Shown: positions 20,915 to 36,295 of the stretch, piece by piece
Numbering within the stretch: the first letter of the stretch is position 1
Layout: each line of letters begins with the position of its first letter
Assembly: GCA_022661535.1 (NCBI GenBank)
Contig: JAKULF010000015.1
Span: 124,001-188,000 of the forward strand
Direction: 5' to 3'
DNA length: 64,000 bases
Source of the DNA: Eutypa lata
Taxonomy: Eukaryota > Ascomycota > Sordariomycetes > Xylariales > Diatrypaceae
Program-made: the position numbers and the translations under genes
Notes under the pieces: generated by a model
Databases searched by the model: none
What the model was told of the DNA's origin: nothing
What the model saw: the letters and a program-made list of their open reading frames with translations, nothing else

Positions 20915-21803
20915 ATTGGTGGGTGGTGACTCTACCACTAATTGCCGTGTATTTGTTGTCGTTTAGACGAAGAGAAATGTGTTGGGTATTATCGTCAAAG
21001 GATTACAATCCAAGCCGTAGGTGGTGTAATACTATATTAGTTGCTAGAACTTAACGTTAAGTGACGATGGTTGGTTGGTTGGTTGGTCCAGGCCAAAATG
21101 GTAGGCGAAATCTCTGGAGGGGCAAAAAAAGAGGATATGGCAAAATTCCGGGTGGTGAATTCGAAAATTCACCGATTAAATTTTGGTGTCAGCCCAGGTG
21201 GGGGATATTTAACTAGGCGGGGTGTGCTGATTGCCTATTGGGTGAGAGACTAGAGTACTTGCACTGTGGTGTGGTGTAGTATCGATAAGATAAGGCTACC
21301 TGGGTAGGTAGCTTCAGATAGGAGTTCATAAGGCAACGACGCTGGAGTTAATGTCCACTTGTTCTAGGTAAATACTTAATTAGGTATGCAGGTTAGCTAT
21401 ACCCATGATACATATATCTGGAAGCTATTATCTTCTGTTGGGCGGGTCAAACCATTGAAATCTCCTGCTGTCTCCTAAGTCCATCTCACGTGTATCCGCC
21501 CCTTTCATTCCACGTGATATTTATGATAGAATCGCTAGTATTATATGCTACGGCTCAAGATAGAGAAGATCCATACTGCTTATCATGGCCCATTGACGCT
21601 CTCTGAAATGTAGATAGATGCTCGTAAACAGGTCCCTAACTAGAACCCCCAAGACCCGTAGATACATATCAACCCCTAGAACGCCTTTTGATAGTTAAAC
21701 CGGGAAATATGATATATGAGCCATGTCATCCGACACAGAGAAGCTCCAAAAGAAAAGGAAGAGATCTCAAGAAAGGACTCAGATATGCCCTATCTCAGTC
21801 ATC
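20915..21803. promoter_or_regulatory. Intergenic region containing the eIF3c promoter
   Basis: About 890 bp between two minus-strand genes. It holds the eIF3c promoter (right of 20914) and the 3' UTR of the small gene ending at 21804. An ACGTG-containing pair of sites near 21488 and 21514 is visible, without proof of function. Confidence 0.4.
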
Positions 21804-22311
21804 TTAGTTGTCCAAGTCGTACCAGTGAGGGTCATCCTTCGCTCTCCAGGGTTTAATATCTTTCGGGTTCGTCTCCCGGCTCTTCTTGGCCTGGTTCAGA
21901 GCCTTCTTGCTCTCTTCGCTATTGTAGAGATCACCAAAATCCTTGATCTCGCTATGGGCGGCATGCACTGATCTCATGAAGCTCTGGAAGACTTCCTCAG
22001 CTATTCATTATGTTAGCGATTGGAAAGTTGACGTTGGGATGGTGATGCTGTTTTATTCCATACGAGTCTGTTTTGTGGTTATCGATTCCAGCATACGTGG
22101 AATAGTTGTTCTCAGTTCGCGGCACTACAGGGTTCAGAGTCAGCCAGTCTTCCACGAGGCTGCCATGTAGGAGAGATCAACTAGTCATCAACCAGTCCAT
22201 ACATACCTTGATATGAAGTAACTTCAACTGCTTCAGCGCCTGTTGGATTTCCTCTTCGTCCTTATTCTCCTTAGACTTGGTCTGCATTCCTGGAGCACCG
22301 GGGCCTGACAT
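21804..22311 (-). CDS. Small three-exon conserved-looking protein (120 aa)
   Basis: Built by hand: complement(21804..22000, 22064..22124, 22207..22311), 120 residues. Introns of 82 and 63 nt have GTATGT/GTATGG donors and TAG acceptors, and the joints keep one frame. The protein begins MSGPGAPGMQTK, has a charged helix with QQALKQLKLLHIK, then RELRTTIPRMLE, an EVFQSFMRSVHAAHSEIKDF helix, and ends KPWRAKDDPHWYDLDN. It looks like a small, mostly helical nuclear protein. I have a weak impression of Mediator-subunit-like fungal proteins (Med27-like ELRTxxPRMLE pattern), not enough to name it. The regular introns and coding-like sequence argue it is real. Confidence 0.72.
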
Positions 22312-23483
22312 CTTTGTGTGTTGACCCCCTTGAGTCTTATTTAGTAATAGAGTCTAGATAGAATATCGAAGATGAACACTTAAGTCAGAAGAAGGTGCAC
22401 AGAAGTTGTTTCCACACTCATAATTCCTAGGTACCTACCTAAGTATTAACATCAAAGTACAATTAATTGAAGATCGAGATGTGAAGTACATACATATGTA
22501 GGTACATATCTACCTATGTATGTACATATTGTGCATAACCATAACTAAACCCCCACCTGCCTCATGGCCGGGCCAGCTGCCATAAGTACCGGTACCCTAG
22601 GTACCTACCTACCTCCTATTGTATGTATGTATGTACTTAAGCGCGCCCCTGCTTGGTTTCGGGTCGGAAAAAAAGAAGACGACGATTCTGTTCCTGCCCC
22701 CCGGCCGTTAGACCGTGCAAATTCCTTCTTCCGAATTCTTCTCACACTTCCTCACAGTCTGACTTGACTAAGAAAAAACACGTCCCTTGACACCCTGCCA
22801 AACAAAATTAAAAGAGGCAACGCGCCGGTTTATCAAGATTCAACACAGTGGGAAGCCTCCTATTCACGACGCAGTCAGTCATACTCTCGACCATCTACCA
22901 GGAATTGCAGGAGTCTACCGACCGGCAGCCTTACTACTAACTAATCCCCGCGCCGCGCGAATCAACCCGACCCCAACGCGCAACCAAAAAAAAAAACCAC
23001 ATTTGGTGATCCCGTCCCAATCCTCACAGTACGACGACAAGACGGCACACTCAGTCACTCTCTCACATACACACATACCAACCATACTACACTTTACACT
23101 CACTCCTACCGTGTTCATTTTGTTCAATAATTATTCTTATTTTTTTTTAATTTAATAGCTTCTTCTTTCCTTCTCCTCTTTTTACGTTCACCCTCTATCT
23201 CGTCCTCTTTTTTCTTCATCACGTCGTCGTCATCGTCGTCGTCGTCTCAACTGACCACCACCATCACCATCACCCACCTCCAACAAAAACCGCCACCATT
23301 TCACTCCCAACGCTCCCCCCGCAGACTCCCCACCACCCCACCGTCGCCGGTCTTCCCAACGGCACCAGTCCGGCATTGAATAACAACACTCCGCGACTGA
23401 GCTCTGTAGTCGGTGGTGGAGGAGCTGGCGGAGGAAGTGGTGGCGGCGGAGGAGGTCCACCCCAACAACAGCAGCAACAGGTC
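22312..23483. promoter_or_regulatory. Divergent region and long leader of the FAR1-like gene
   Basis: About 1.17 kb between the small minus-strand gene and the FAR1-like gene. It contains several ACCTACCT-type repeats (22431-22445, 22590-22625). The stretch from about 23000 to 23480 is pyrimidine- and C/A-rich like a leader, and its frame 1 with the following gene stays open from about 23180 without any ATG. An upstream exon or a non-AUG start is possible. Confidence 0.45.
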
Positions 23484-24218
23484 ATGTCCGCCACAGCGAC
23501 ACCATCCTCTTCCTCGATGGGTCCTCCCGGCAGCGGCGGCGTGGGTGTTGGAGTGGGCGTTGGCCATGGTGGTCTTGGCGGAGACGTGATGTCAACGACC
23601 CCGACAGGGCCCATGACGACGGGCGCCCTAGCACCACCCCCCGAGGGGATCTACCGAACCTTCGAAGATCTTCTGACCGCCGTTCAGCGGGTAGCTAAGG
23701 ACCAAGGCTATGGTGTAGTGAAGCTGCGCGCAAGCAACTACCGCGACGGCAAACCTACGCGCTACGATCTCGTCTGCGACCGGGGTGGCGTTAAGTACAA
23801 CAGCACTGCCAAGAAGAGAAATCCCAGCACCCGCAAGGTCGACTGTCCCTGGCGAGCTAAGGCCGTCTGTGAGGTCCAGCTCGGTAACCAGTGGCGCTTT
23901 GCTGTTCAGGACTCGAGACACAACCACGAGGCGAGAGTCCCCGCCGCGCCCCCGGGTCAAGAGAACACGCCGATCGCGCAGAGCATCCGCAGCTTGACCA
24001 ACAAGATGGACCGCATGAGTCACGATCTCAACCAGGGCTTTGGACGGATCGAGGCCCGCCTCGAAGGTATCGAGAAACGGTTAGATGCTATGGAGTCCCG
24101 GTTCGGCACGGTAGAAGCTCGCATGTCGGGAATAGACGGCGCAGGACGGATGGACATCCCTATGGACAACCAAATGGATATGGGGGAGGGATCTATGCTA
24201 GGGGCACCCGTCATGTAG
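23484..24218 (+). CDS. FAR1-type zinc-binding DNA-binding-domain protein
   Basis: 244 residues from the first in-frame ATG (23484). The reading frame continues upstream with Gly-, Gln- and His-rich sequence but no ATG, so the true N-terminus may be longer or spliced in. A CCCCGCAG site at about 23317-23324 could be a splice acceptor. After a low-complexity Gly/Val region comes a FAR1-like domain: IYRTFEDLLTAVQRVAKDQGYGV, then LVCDRG, DCPWRAKA and SRHNHEA, giving the C-C-H-H ligand set of the WRKY-GCM1 fold. The C-terminal part is a coiled coil (MDRMSHDLNQGFGRIEARLEGIEKRLDAME). Known family: FAR1 domains derive from MULE transposases and some became transcription factors. Its target is unknown. 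Confidence 0.8.
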   Translation: MSATATPSSSSMGPPGSGGVGVGVGVGHGGLGGDVMSTTPTGPMTTGALAPPPEGIYRTFEDLLTAVQRVAKDQGYGVVKLRASNYRDGKPTRYDLVCDRGGVKYNSTAKKRNPSTRKVDCPWRAKAVCEVQLGNQWRFAVQDSRHNHEARVPAAPPGQENTPIAQSIRSLTNKMDRMSHDLNQGFGRIEARLEGIEKRLDAMESRFGTVEARMSGIDGAGRMDIPMDNQMDMGEGSMLGAPVM

Positions 24219-25662
24219 CGCCTTGGTGACCCCGACCCATCTTCCCATGTCGACGACGAGTTTGGCATGTTTCAGTCCCAGTCCTGAGGCGTCTGGTTTT
24301 TACGGTGGTGATGGGAATGCCCAGTTCATTTTCTCCTGTGCGTTGGCAGTGGTGGTAGCGGTGGTGATGACGGTTTCGACTTCGGGAAAGAAAAGGATAA
24401 AAGACCTGGATTTCCCCCCCCCCTTTTGTGGGATTATTATTAATTACTACCTTCCAGTATCATTTTCTTTGCAGGTAATGGGAGAGGGCAGGCGGCGAAG
24501 TGGAAACAAAGGGAGGGGAAATTCATTCGTGTTACAGGGCGTATGGAAATGGAAATGGGGGTTAGGTATATTCACACACAAGTGCGTTGAATCCTTTATT
24601 TTATTTGTTTCTTTCCGGCATAAAAAAGGGAAGGCAAAAAACAAAACGGGATTTTCTTTTCGGCCAGCAGATACCCATAGTCCTAGCTAAGGGGCTTTGA
24701 AAGCACCATCAGAGTTACCACATAACAGCAGCAACACCAAACCGACAAAAACAAAAAACAGCAACCACATGTATATGTGCTTCTTCTAACTAATCTCTAA
24801 CTCTCTTCTTCATGCTCTATTGTGAAGCAATCAAGTGTGATGTGTTAGTGCCTAGTATTCCGGGACACCCCCTTTCCTCCCTAGATGTGTTCCCCTCCGC
24901 CTGTCTATCTACTACTATATGCAGTAGAGTATGTATTCAACTTCCCATCTGTTGTTTCCTCTGATCTGCTATATGCTGCTGGTAACTAAGTAATTCCATC
25001 CGACAAAACATTTCAAACATATGTATATTCTCAGCACAGTGCAAGATTATACGTAGACCGCAAGAGGTTACAGTAAGAGATCAACACGTCCTTTTTTTTC
25101 CTTAGTAGAAGGCGTGTAAGTTGATTGGTCTGCATTGGTCAAGAAAGGAAGTCATCCAAGTGGTCAGTTGGGGCCAGGCCATCCACATCATGCACCTGCA
25201 GCTCCTCCGCCCTTTCGTTACCGCTCTCATATATGTGTACCTACTTATGCATGTACTTAGTATAAAGCTTCAAAATCTATCGAGTATCCTCTTCGCTTCT
25301 TCAAATAATACTCACTGGATAATGTCAAAGCAATTAACCATGTCTATAAGCTAGTCTACCATCTAACCTATATAGTCCATCAACTCCACGCATATATAGG
25401 TATGTATCATGGGTATCATAGTTGATTTAAGAGGTAAGTAGGTAGAACAGTGAGAGCAGGCAGGAAGGACACTATAAAAAGAGTATCGTAGGGCGCGAAT
25501 TGAATAACCTAGCTTATACTGCAGGTATGAACATTATTTTGTATGTACAAAGCCGACTAGGTAAGTATGTAAGGTAGCTAGCTATCTTAAAATATACAAG
25601 AATAACCACAATCATCCAGCCTCCATCCCAACCGCCACGCCAGAGCATGCGTTTTCCCGTTC
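24219..25662. other. Convergent intergenic region
   Basis: About 1.44 kb between the 3' ends of the FAR1-like and GH10 genes. The first few hundred bases look like a long 3' UTR. No other gene seen. Confidence 0.4.
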
Positions 25663-29293
<3,631 letters not shown>

Positions 29294-32107
29294 CTAGCTC
29301 CTCCGCTGCTGTATAGCGCCCGTGATATCTAGTGCCATAGTCGTGGCGGGTGGGCGCTGGATCTCGAGACTTCTACTAGGGACGAGCCGTCCGCCCGGTG
29401 TCCTTGGATGCGGGACATTAACACGACCGCTTCTCTCGGTAAGTCGGCTAGGCGTGCCAACATCCTCATCCGTGTCGGAGTCGGGATCGTCGTCGTAATC
29501 GGCAAGCCGCGCGAAGTAATCGGCGAGACCGTCGACGCTCGGTGTTCCGACCACGACATCGTATTGTGGAGGCGGCGTGGGCATCGGAGGAGGTGGATCA
29601 TCTGCGTCGAACGCCGGCGGATTGAAACTCGGATAACGGAGCAGGTGTATTGGGCGTGGGGCCCGTTGTTGCATTTGCGTCGAGCGCTGAACGGGCTGTG
29701 CACCTCCTGCGGGATGTTGCTGCAGGTGAGCTGCAGGTGGTGGCGCGAGACCGGCAGATTCGGATATGGGTTCTACGGGAGGAATGGTGCCGGTGCTTGA
29801 GGCTGGGCTCGGATTCGTAGCGATGACTTCAGCATCAGGGCAGCCGCAGGTTGATTGTTGGCGGTACATGGGTTGCTCGGCCCCGGAATACTCGGGTAGA
29901 GCCGTGTTGGCATGGGTAGCACGGCAATTAAGGACAGTGAAAGGTGAATCAATACTAATTTCGAAATGCCGCCGGCGTTTGCCAGCGGGATCCTCGGGAT
30001 CAATCCGGGAGATGCGCATGACGATCTAAGACATGTCAGCCGACTAGCACAAAAAGGAGGGTGGGGGTAACATTGAAGAACTAACCTTTATCCAGTGGAA
30101 GACGTTCACGTTCTTCCAACTGCAATCTGGATTCAAACGTAACGTCTTGTCTTTGGCCATTTGCTCGCAGGTTGGTATCTGGACGTTCATCTCCATCTCT
30201 GTCGGTCCCCAGTACGACTCCAATCCCAGGTCTAGGTCGCCCAATAGATTCTCCGTCGGGTCAGGTAACGGCTGGGGCATGGTATGTGACCTCGACGCCT
30301 CATAGCTTCTTCGCCTCTGTGCTGTTATCCGCGCCTCATGCCTCTCATCAGGGGTAAGCTCACCACCACTGATGACTCGGATCTCAGATGCTTCATATTG
30401 CTTGTCGAGAGGTTTCCCCGCAGCCTTCTCTAAGAGGAGAATTTTTCTGCCCGGGTCTTTCCTCGTAACGCGTCTGTCGTTGGTCCAATACTCAATGGAC
30501 TCGGTCACGAATACCTTGAGCTTATGGACTTGGACCTTGGCAAGGGGCGTGAGCTTGAAAGCGATTGGTATCTTACTGCCAATAGGAAAAGACTTCCCCG
30601 AGATCATTATATCGTAGTGAAGTTGATCTTCCCATTGCCTACTTATGGAAATGGGTTCTGTCATTTCTAACGATAACTGGTCCGGGACACGCACAAGCAA
30701 AACCTCCTTGCTCCCATGTAAATTTGGTTTAAACGCTCCAGCTCTCTCGACGACAGTCTCGAGCTCCCATTTAACAGACCCAAACTGCAGTTTAGTGGTC
30801 TCAAGTTGATGATGATCGATAGGTAGTTCAAACGTGTATTCGTAGGTGCCGGGGTAAAAAACCTTATACCCCTTCGGCGGCACGGGTTGGGCGTTGGCAC
30901 TCGGAGAGTCGCCTTTGCCAAAACTCCGCGCCTGTACTGACTGTAGTGAGAGCCGCTTGTACTCCCTGGCCGTGAGGTTGCTGTTCGATCTATCCCGCAA
31001 TGCCAGTGATGTGGCCGATGCTGTCGGAGAAAGATTTCTCGCTCTCACGAAAGTAGTGGCACTAGGCTTGGACTGTGCTTCGGAACCGCCTCGTAGTGAA
31101 TACGTGCACTGATTTCCGTAATCCGTCTCCCAAGCTTCATGCATGGCGTTGAAGAAAGTGAGTACCTGAGTCCTGAGCGATTCCTCCTCGAATTGATCTA
31201 CCTTCATAGGAGGGATACCCTCGGGCCATTCAGTCCGCGCCCTGCCAGAAAGCTTAAGGGTGACAGACTTCAGCTTCACATTCTTAGACACGTTTAGCTG
31301 CAACTTCCCCCGCAATAATGCAGTCGAGTTGGCCGATTCGTGCCGCACGTGACCGTCATGCTCGAAGCCGGTGAGGAAAACGCTGGGTTCGGCAAGAATG
31401 ATAGAACACGATAGTCCGCTGCCGGATGCCACCGGTTTAGGGACCTCTGTAACCGAGCTCATTATGCTCTTGGCCGAACGAACCGACATAATGCTATTTC
31501 GGTGCGAATGGCTCAAGGCTGCGGTGAGCATCGGAGACCTCCTCGAATCCATCGTCGTCGACGTGTTATCGGGCAGAGAGAAAGCCCCTTGTGATGGGAC
31601 CGTGATCATCGACGTTGGCCGTCGTCTGGTTGGTATTTCTTCCGTATTCGGTCTCTCAGTACCCAATACGCTAGAAGGTCGAATGGCGTCGATTGCTCCG
31701 TGCTGGGAGAAATGCGACTTCAAAGGTCCAAGTACCCTCTCAAAAACACGTCTCGTAGAGCGATTTAAGGTCTTGTTCTGAGTCCCGGGAGGTTGCTCGT
31801 TCTGATTTCCCCTGGCTTCCCCTTTTGCCTTCCCCTTCCCCTTGCCTTTCCCCTTCTTTGACTGCAGCTGTCTCTTGGACGACCTGGCTGCACCGTCTGA
31901 CCTCAGCTCGGAGGGGATGTAGCCTGGTGGGTACGAAATGACGTGAATAGATTGAGGTCTTCTTTGTCGGGGCCGAATGTGAGGAGTCGGAAATCGAGGC
32001 TGCTGACGGTTTCTCCGCTCTCCAGCTCTCGGTCTATAAAAAATGTTGCCGGTTAGAGTAGAATCGGAACGGTTCTCTAAGCGTTGGTTTGGGTCGGCGT
32101 CTGTCAT
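29294..32107 (-). CDS. Arrestin-domain trafficking adaptor (ART-like)
   Basis: Two exons: complement(29294..30025, 30086..32107), 917 residues; 60-nt intron between VFHWIK and IVMRISRIDPED. The N-terminal 230 residues are basic and disordered, with a Lys-Gly repeat (KKGKGKGKGKAKG, about residues 84-96). Arrestin_N follows from about residue 230 (SCSIILAEPSVFLTGFE...LKLSGRARTEWPEG) and Arrestin_C at about 510-700 (HYDIMISGKSFPIGSKIPIAFKLTPLAKVQVHKLKVFV). The C-terminus is disordered and contains PPPQY, a PY-type site for Rsp5/Nedd4 ubiquitin ligases. Known role: fungal ART proteins link plasma-membrane transporters to Rsp5 for endocytosis. Cargo unknown. The length is typical of fungal members with tails. 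Confidence 0.92.
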
Positions 32108-32990
32108 GGTTGTTGGTTAGAAATTACTGGGAATACCCAAAATTCTAGATATATCCACGTCTATGCAAACAAAAACGCGAAGCAGGCTGGCAGTGGCACA
32201 CAACGTAGTGCTGCAAGCTCAGGGAATGCGAATGGGTTCCAATAATAGCCGAATACAGCATGCTTGCCCAAAACCACTGTGATGGGACGGGGCTAAGTGA
32301 TAATGACGGTGACAACGATTAAGCGAAAGTTTCAGTGAGTCATGTCTCTGAACAGACAAACGTAGGCTACTCAGTAACCAAATACCCAACGTCGGTCAAG
32401 TGTGAGAGAAGTATGATACACCGAGAAATGATGCTTAAGTATCTTAGGTGAGACGAAGGTGTGGTAAGACGACGAAGCATCAACAACACACAAGCTGTAT
32501 GAAGTAGTGAAATAGGGAGGTGAGTGGGTAAGGATGGATAAGTGAACAAAGAATATAGCAACAAGGGTAGCGACGAGAAGCATTAAGGTATAGATGGGTA
32601 TATATGGGTATATACCTATATATGTATAGGTAAGATGGGTGAATGAATATTTAAATGTAGATGGCTGACTAGATGGGTGTTGCATGACCTACATGGGTAA
32701 CCACAAAACTAACAACTTTGGTAACATCGAGGAATGAAAGAGCAAGGGCAAGGGCAAGGGTAAATGGAGAGAGAGAACAAAGCGGAAGGGGGGATACCTA
32801 CAACAAGGCTATCTATTCATACATAACAATGTTCATTATGGATAGGCGCGTGCGCATCAAAGAGTTAAGTAAGTCAAGGTCCGGTCTCATTAGACAAGAC
32901 ACGGACGGGAAGTTCGGACTCGCGGTACTTGTGCGTGATATGTGATATGTGGTTAGGTGACGAAGTACCGAACATAAAGTAGATAATAAG

Positions 32991-33014
32991 TGACAGTGAC
33001 AGTGACAGTGACAG
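32991..33014. repeat. TGACAG hexanucleotide repeat
   Basis: Four tandem perfect copies in noncoding DNA upstream of the arrestin gene. Confidence 0.85.
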
Positions 33015-33269
33015 ATCCGGTTGAATATGAGAGAATGAGAAACAGTGAGCGCGAGAGAGCGAGAAGACCGATCTGGGGTTAGAGGGAAACTTCTGGTTGG
33101 TTGTGTCGTTTTAGTTGGTGATGATAGCTTGACTATTATTTTGTAACTATGTAACTACATAAGTAAGGTAAGCTTTTGCCGATCCCGAATTCCACTCATT
33201 AGTTCTAATTCGCTCGTTTTCACTTACTCACTTCAATGTTCAATGCTCTCACTCCCAGATACCGTGATA

Positions 33270-33315
33270 CCTAGGTGGGTAGGTGGGTAGGTGGGTGAGT
33301 GGTAAGTAGGTACCT
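33270..33315. repeat. (GGTA/GGGT)n tetranucleotide tract
   Basis: Imperfect tandem GGTA and GGGT units. Similar tracts recur through most intergenic regions of the window. Confidence 0.75.
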
Positions 33316-36295
33316 ATCCTGTGAGCGTGTAGGTGCGGGTAAGGTCTGGTAATGCCAAAAAGGTAGGTAGGTAGGTATGTATGTAAAGTTAGGTATGCAT
33401 GAATGAGGTAACTGTTTGCGTCGAATAACCAGTAGAGAGGAAAGCGCCTTGAAGAATGTAATTGTACAACTCAAATATTACATAACTTTCCTATGTATGT
33501 ATGTATGTATGCAGAGGCTAGTCAAGTGGGTATCTGGGTATATACTGCATTTAATTGTGGGTATGAAATGGATGAGCAGATGGAGATGGGGGATGGGATG
33601 GGAATGGGACGGATGATGAAGAATGATGGATGGTGTTCGGGATTCGGTAGTCCTCCTGATGAAAGCAGAAGAGTATACTACTAGCCTCTAGGTAGCCTTA
33701 GGTTACTGGTTTGTTCATGCGCTGCGCTTGTCTGATAGAAATGTCGGTGGGGTGGGATGACCAACTATTTTGACCCGGTGCCTCTCTATGCCGCGTTCTT
33801 CTTTTTTCCCCTTAACTATTGTTTCCCCTTTTCGTTTGATAGGAAGAAAAAAAGCAGAGGGATGGGATTTGAAATAGCGATAGGGTTTAGTAGTATTATG
33901 TAAATGAACTACACATCTTTGACTAATACCTACATGAGCTACCTATAATGTAGCCAAACTGATATCTAGAGTCTACTACGTATGTATATACCTCTGATAC
34001 GTGTCGACTGGTTGATTATCCTGTTCAGGAGCTTCAATGCTATTCTTCAATCATTACGTAGGTGAAAATTGTAAAACCCATGGGAGATAGCGCCTAGATG
34101 ATTTACCTATGATGTATTCATACAGGGAATATGAGGGGACCCTTGAAAAACCTGTCATTCATACCTTACATCGCTCACTTGGCTAGGACAATTCAGACGA
34201 AGTTGCCAAATCAAGTATTATACCTAACCCGTATATGGGATAGGCGACACACAGCTGTGCTATCTTTTACCCCGCCATTGAAAGGGAAAATTAGCATTGA
34301 AAGGAAGCAAGGAGTGAGGCGAGGTGATGATGTTGAAGAAGCACAATACTTATGCATACATCGTGTATTAATCAGCAACGAAATATGGGATGTTGTTAAA
34401 TCTAGACTCAACTGCATTATAGGACGGCTTGAGTTATTATTATTATTTTATTGCCATAACAATTGGTGAACTATGCTTTTAGAGTTATGAATACATAGTT
34501 AAGCTTGCGCGTAAATGAGCGGGGAAATAAAACTTCTACCTACGAAGTACATATCCACAGATTGACATATCTAAAAGAGCCAGTGATGCAACCGGGGTAT
34601 AATACATAGAATGCCTTGCCTTATTAGGATTCCTTTGTACTACATTATCACTGAGTATTACACTCACTTAGGACATGCTGCATACTTACATCTACCATCT
34701 AAAGCTCTACATACTCACAATATGCATGCATACATAAATACTGCCTATGAGAAATAGAAGGCATGCCCAGCTAGGTTGAGGTTGATGAATTGAGTTCCGA
34801 GCGGAATTGGAAGCCAAGCAAAGCGGGCCAAACCTAAATCAGAGCAATGGGATGCGATGGGATGGGAAAGCAGAGGCGGAGGATTTGAGTTCATTTCATG
34901 TTTAACGGTTGCGGCACAGCCGGGCGCCTTATTTTTGACCAATCATGTCTCATAAAGAAAGAATGACGAGGAAGACTATGGGAATAACTAATAGTTTACT
35001 TTTTGTATTATGAGCAGGAATTGGCGGTGTGATGACTGCATTGAAGAATTGGGTATACGAGCTCCATATCTTCCCTCTCTAGTCGAGTCAGCAGATGCGC
35101 AAATGCATCAATTGCATACGTACCTAGTTATGCGGAGAGAGGCTGGAGAAGCTTCAAGAGCTCAAGAGCTTTTCCCCCCATACCTGCTGCATATCTACAC
35201 TACATACATGGACACCGACATGATAGAGGCTAGACTTTGACAGGGCAGCGCTAGTGATGCTTCAACAGGATAACTGGGAAACTGACGTTGACGTTGATTG
35301 ATTTTTTACAGAGATTTCATGATTTGCATTGATTAAACAGATGTAGTCAAGGTGGTGCTTCACATGTTCATGGTTAATCGTCTACATGTAGGGAAGTTCC
35401 TTGCCTTGCCGCAACTTTAGTCTAGGGCTGGCAGGCTAGCTATGTATGTAGAAGCATGTGTGTGAGCGAACATGTGTCGTGAACCCTCCAACGAGTCGGT
35501 AAGGTCCACAATAAACGTACGTATGTACGTGCATGAGAATGAGGCCGGTCTGTAGGCTGTGAGTGAGCGCGGTGAATGAATGAGGGACTTTGAGATAACT
35601 ATGTCCCAATCAATCAAATCTATGCAAGAGAAAACTGAAATGTTTTGAACTGCCGAGTTTCCCGAAATAGCAGAGACAACCGGACAACCAGGCAACCCTA
35701 GTTTTAGTGGACATAAGACTAAAAATCTAAAGAGGTTAGGGCTCCTCTCAAGTGCCGGTGGCGGCGGAAACTCTGTTCGGTCTTCAAGGCACGGAGACTC
35801 AGGTGGTCTTGGCAGAGCTGGATGGGTGTATGTATCATTTATACTGACAGACCAATACCCTCGGGTGATCGATACGACTCGTTGGATTGGTAGTAGCTAT
35901 TTGGAGTGCATTTACAGAGCGTGGCTTTCAATGATTTTCAAAGGAAGATATGAAGTTAGACGTTCAATAACATTAGCACAAGCCTGAGACATGCCTACTA
36001 CTTCTGCGAGTTGATAACACTGCATAAGTATGTATGACACGCGGACTATTTAGTATTCAATTAGACTATTTCTACTCTGTTGGAGTATCATCGATTTAGG
36101 AAGCATGGTTTAGTTGATTGCCTACCACCTAATAATTTAAAGTCTAGCCATACGCTACCTAACATAATTTACATTGAACCCCGCTTCCTTCTAAGACCAA
36201 GTCCTGCATGCACGTAATATCTAATATACTACACGGTAATCGAAAGAGGTAGGTATATATGTCTGCTCGTGTGCTGATATAAAAAGACAACGCCG

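Larger units (their letters stand above)
32108..36295. other. Large gene-free AT-rich region
   Basis: About 4.2 kb without a supportable gene. It contains the arrestin promoter at its left end, GAGA/AGGGCA purine repeats near 32740-32780, a TGACAG tandem at 32991-33014, GGTA/GGGT repeats at 33270-33315 and 33360-33385, and short TATG runs near 33496-33515. A weak open frame at 34131-34469 lacks coding character. Confidence 0.4.
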
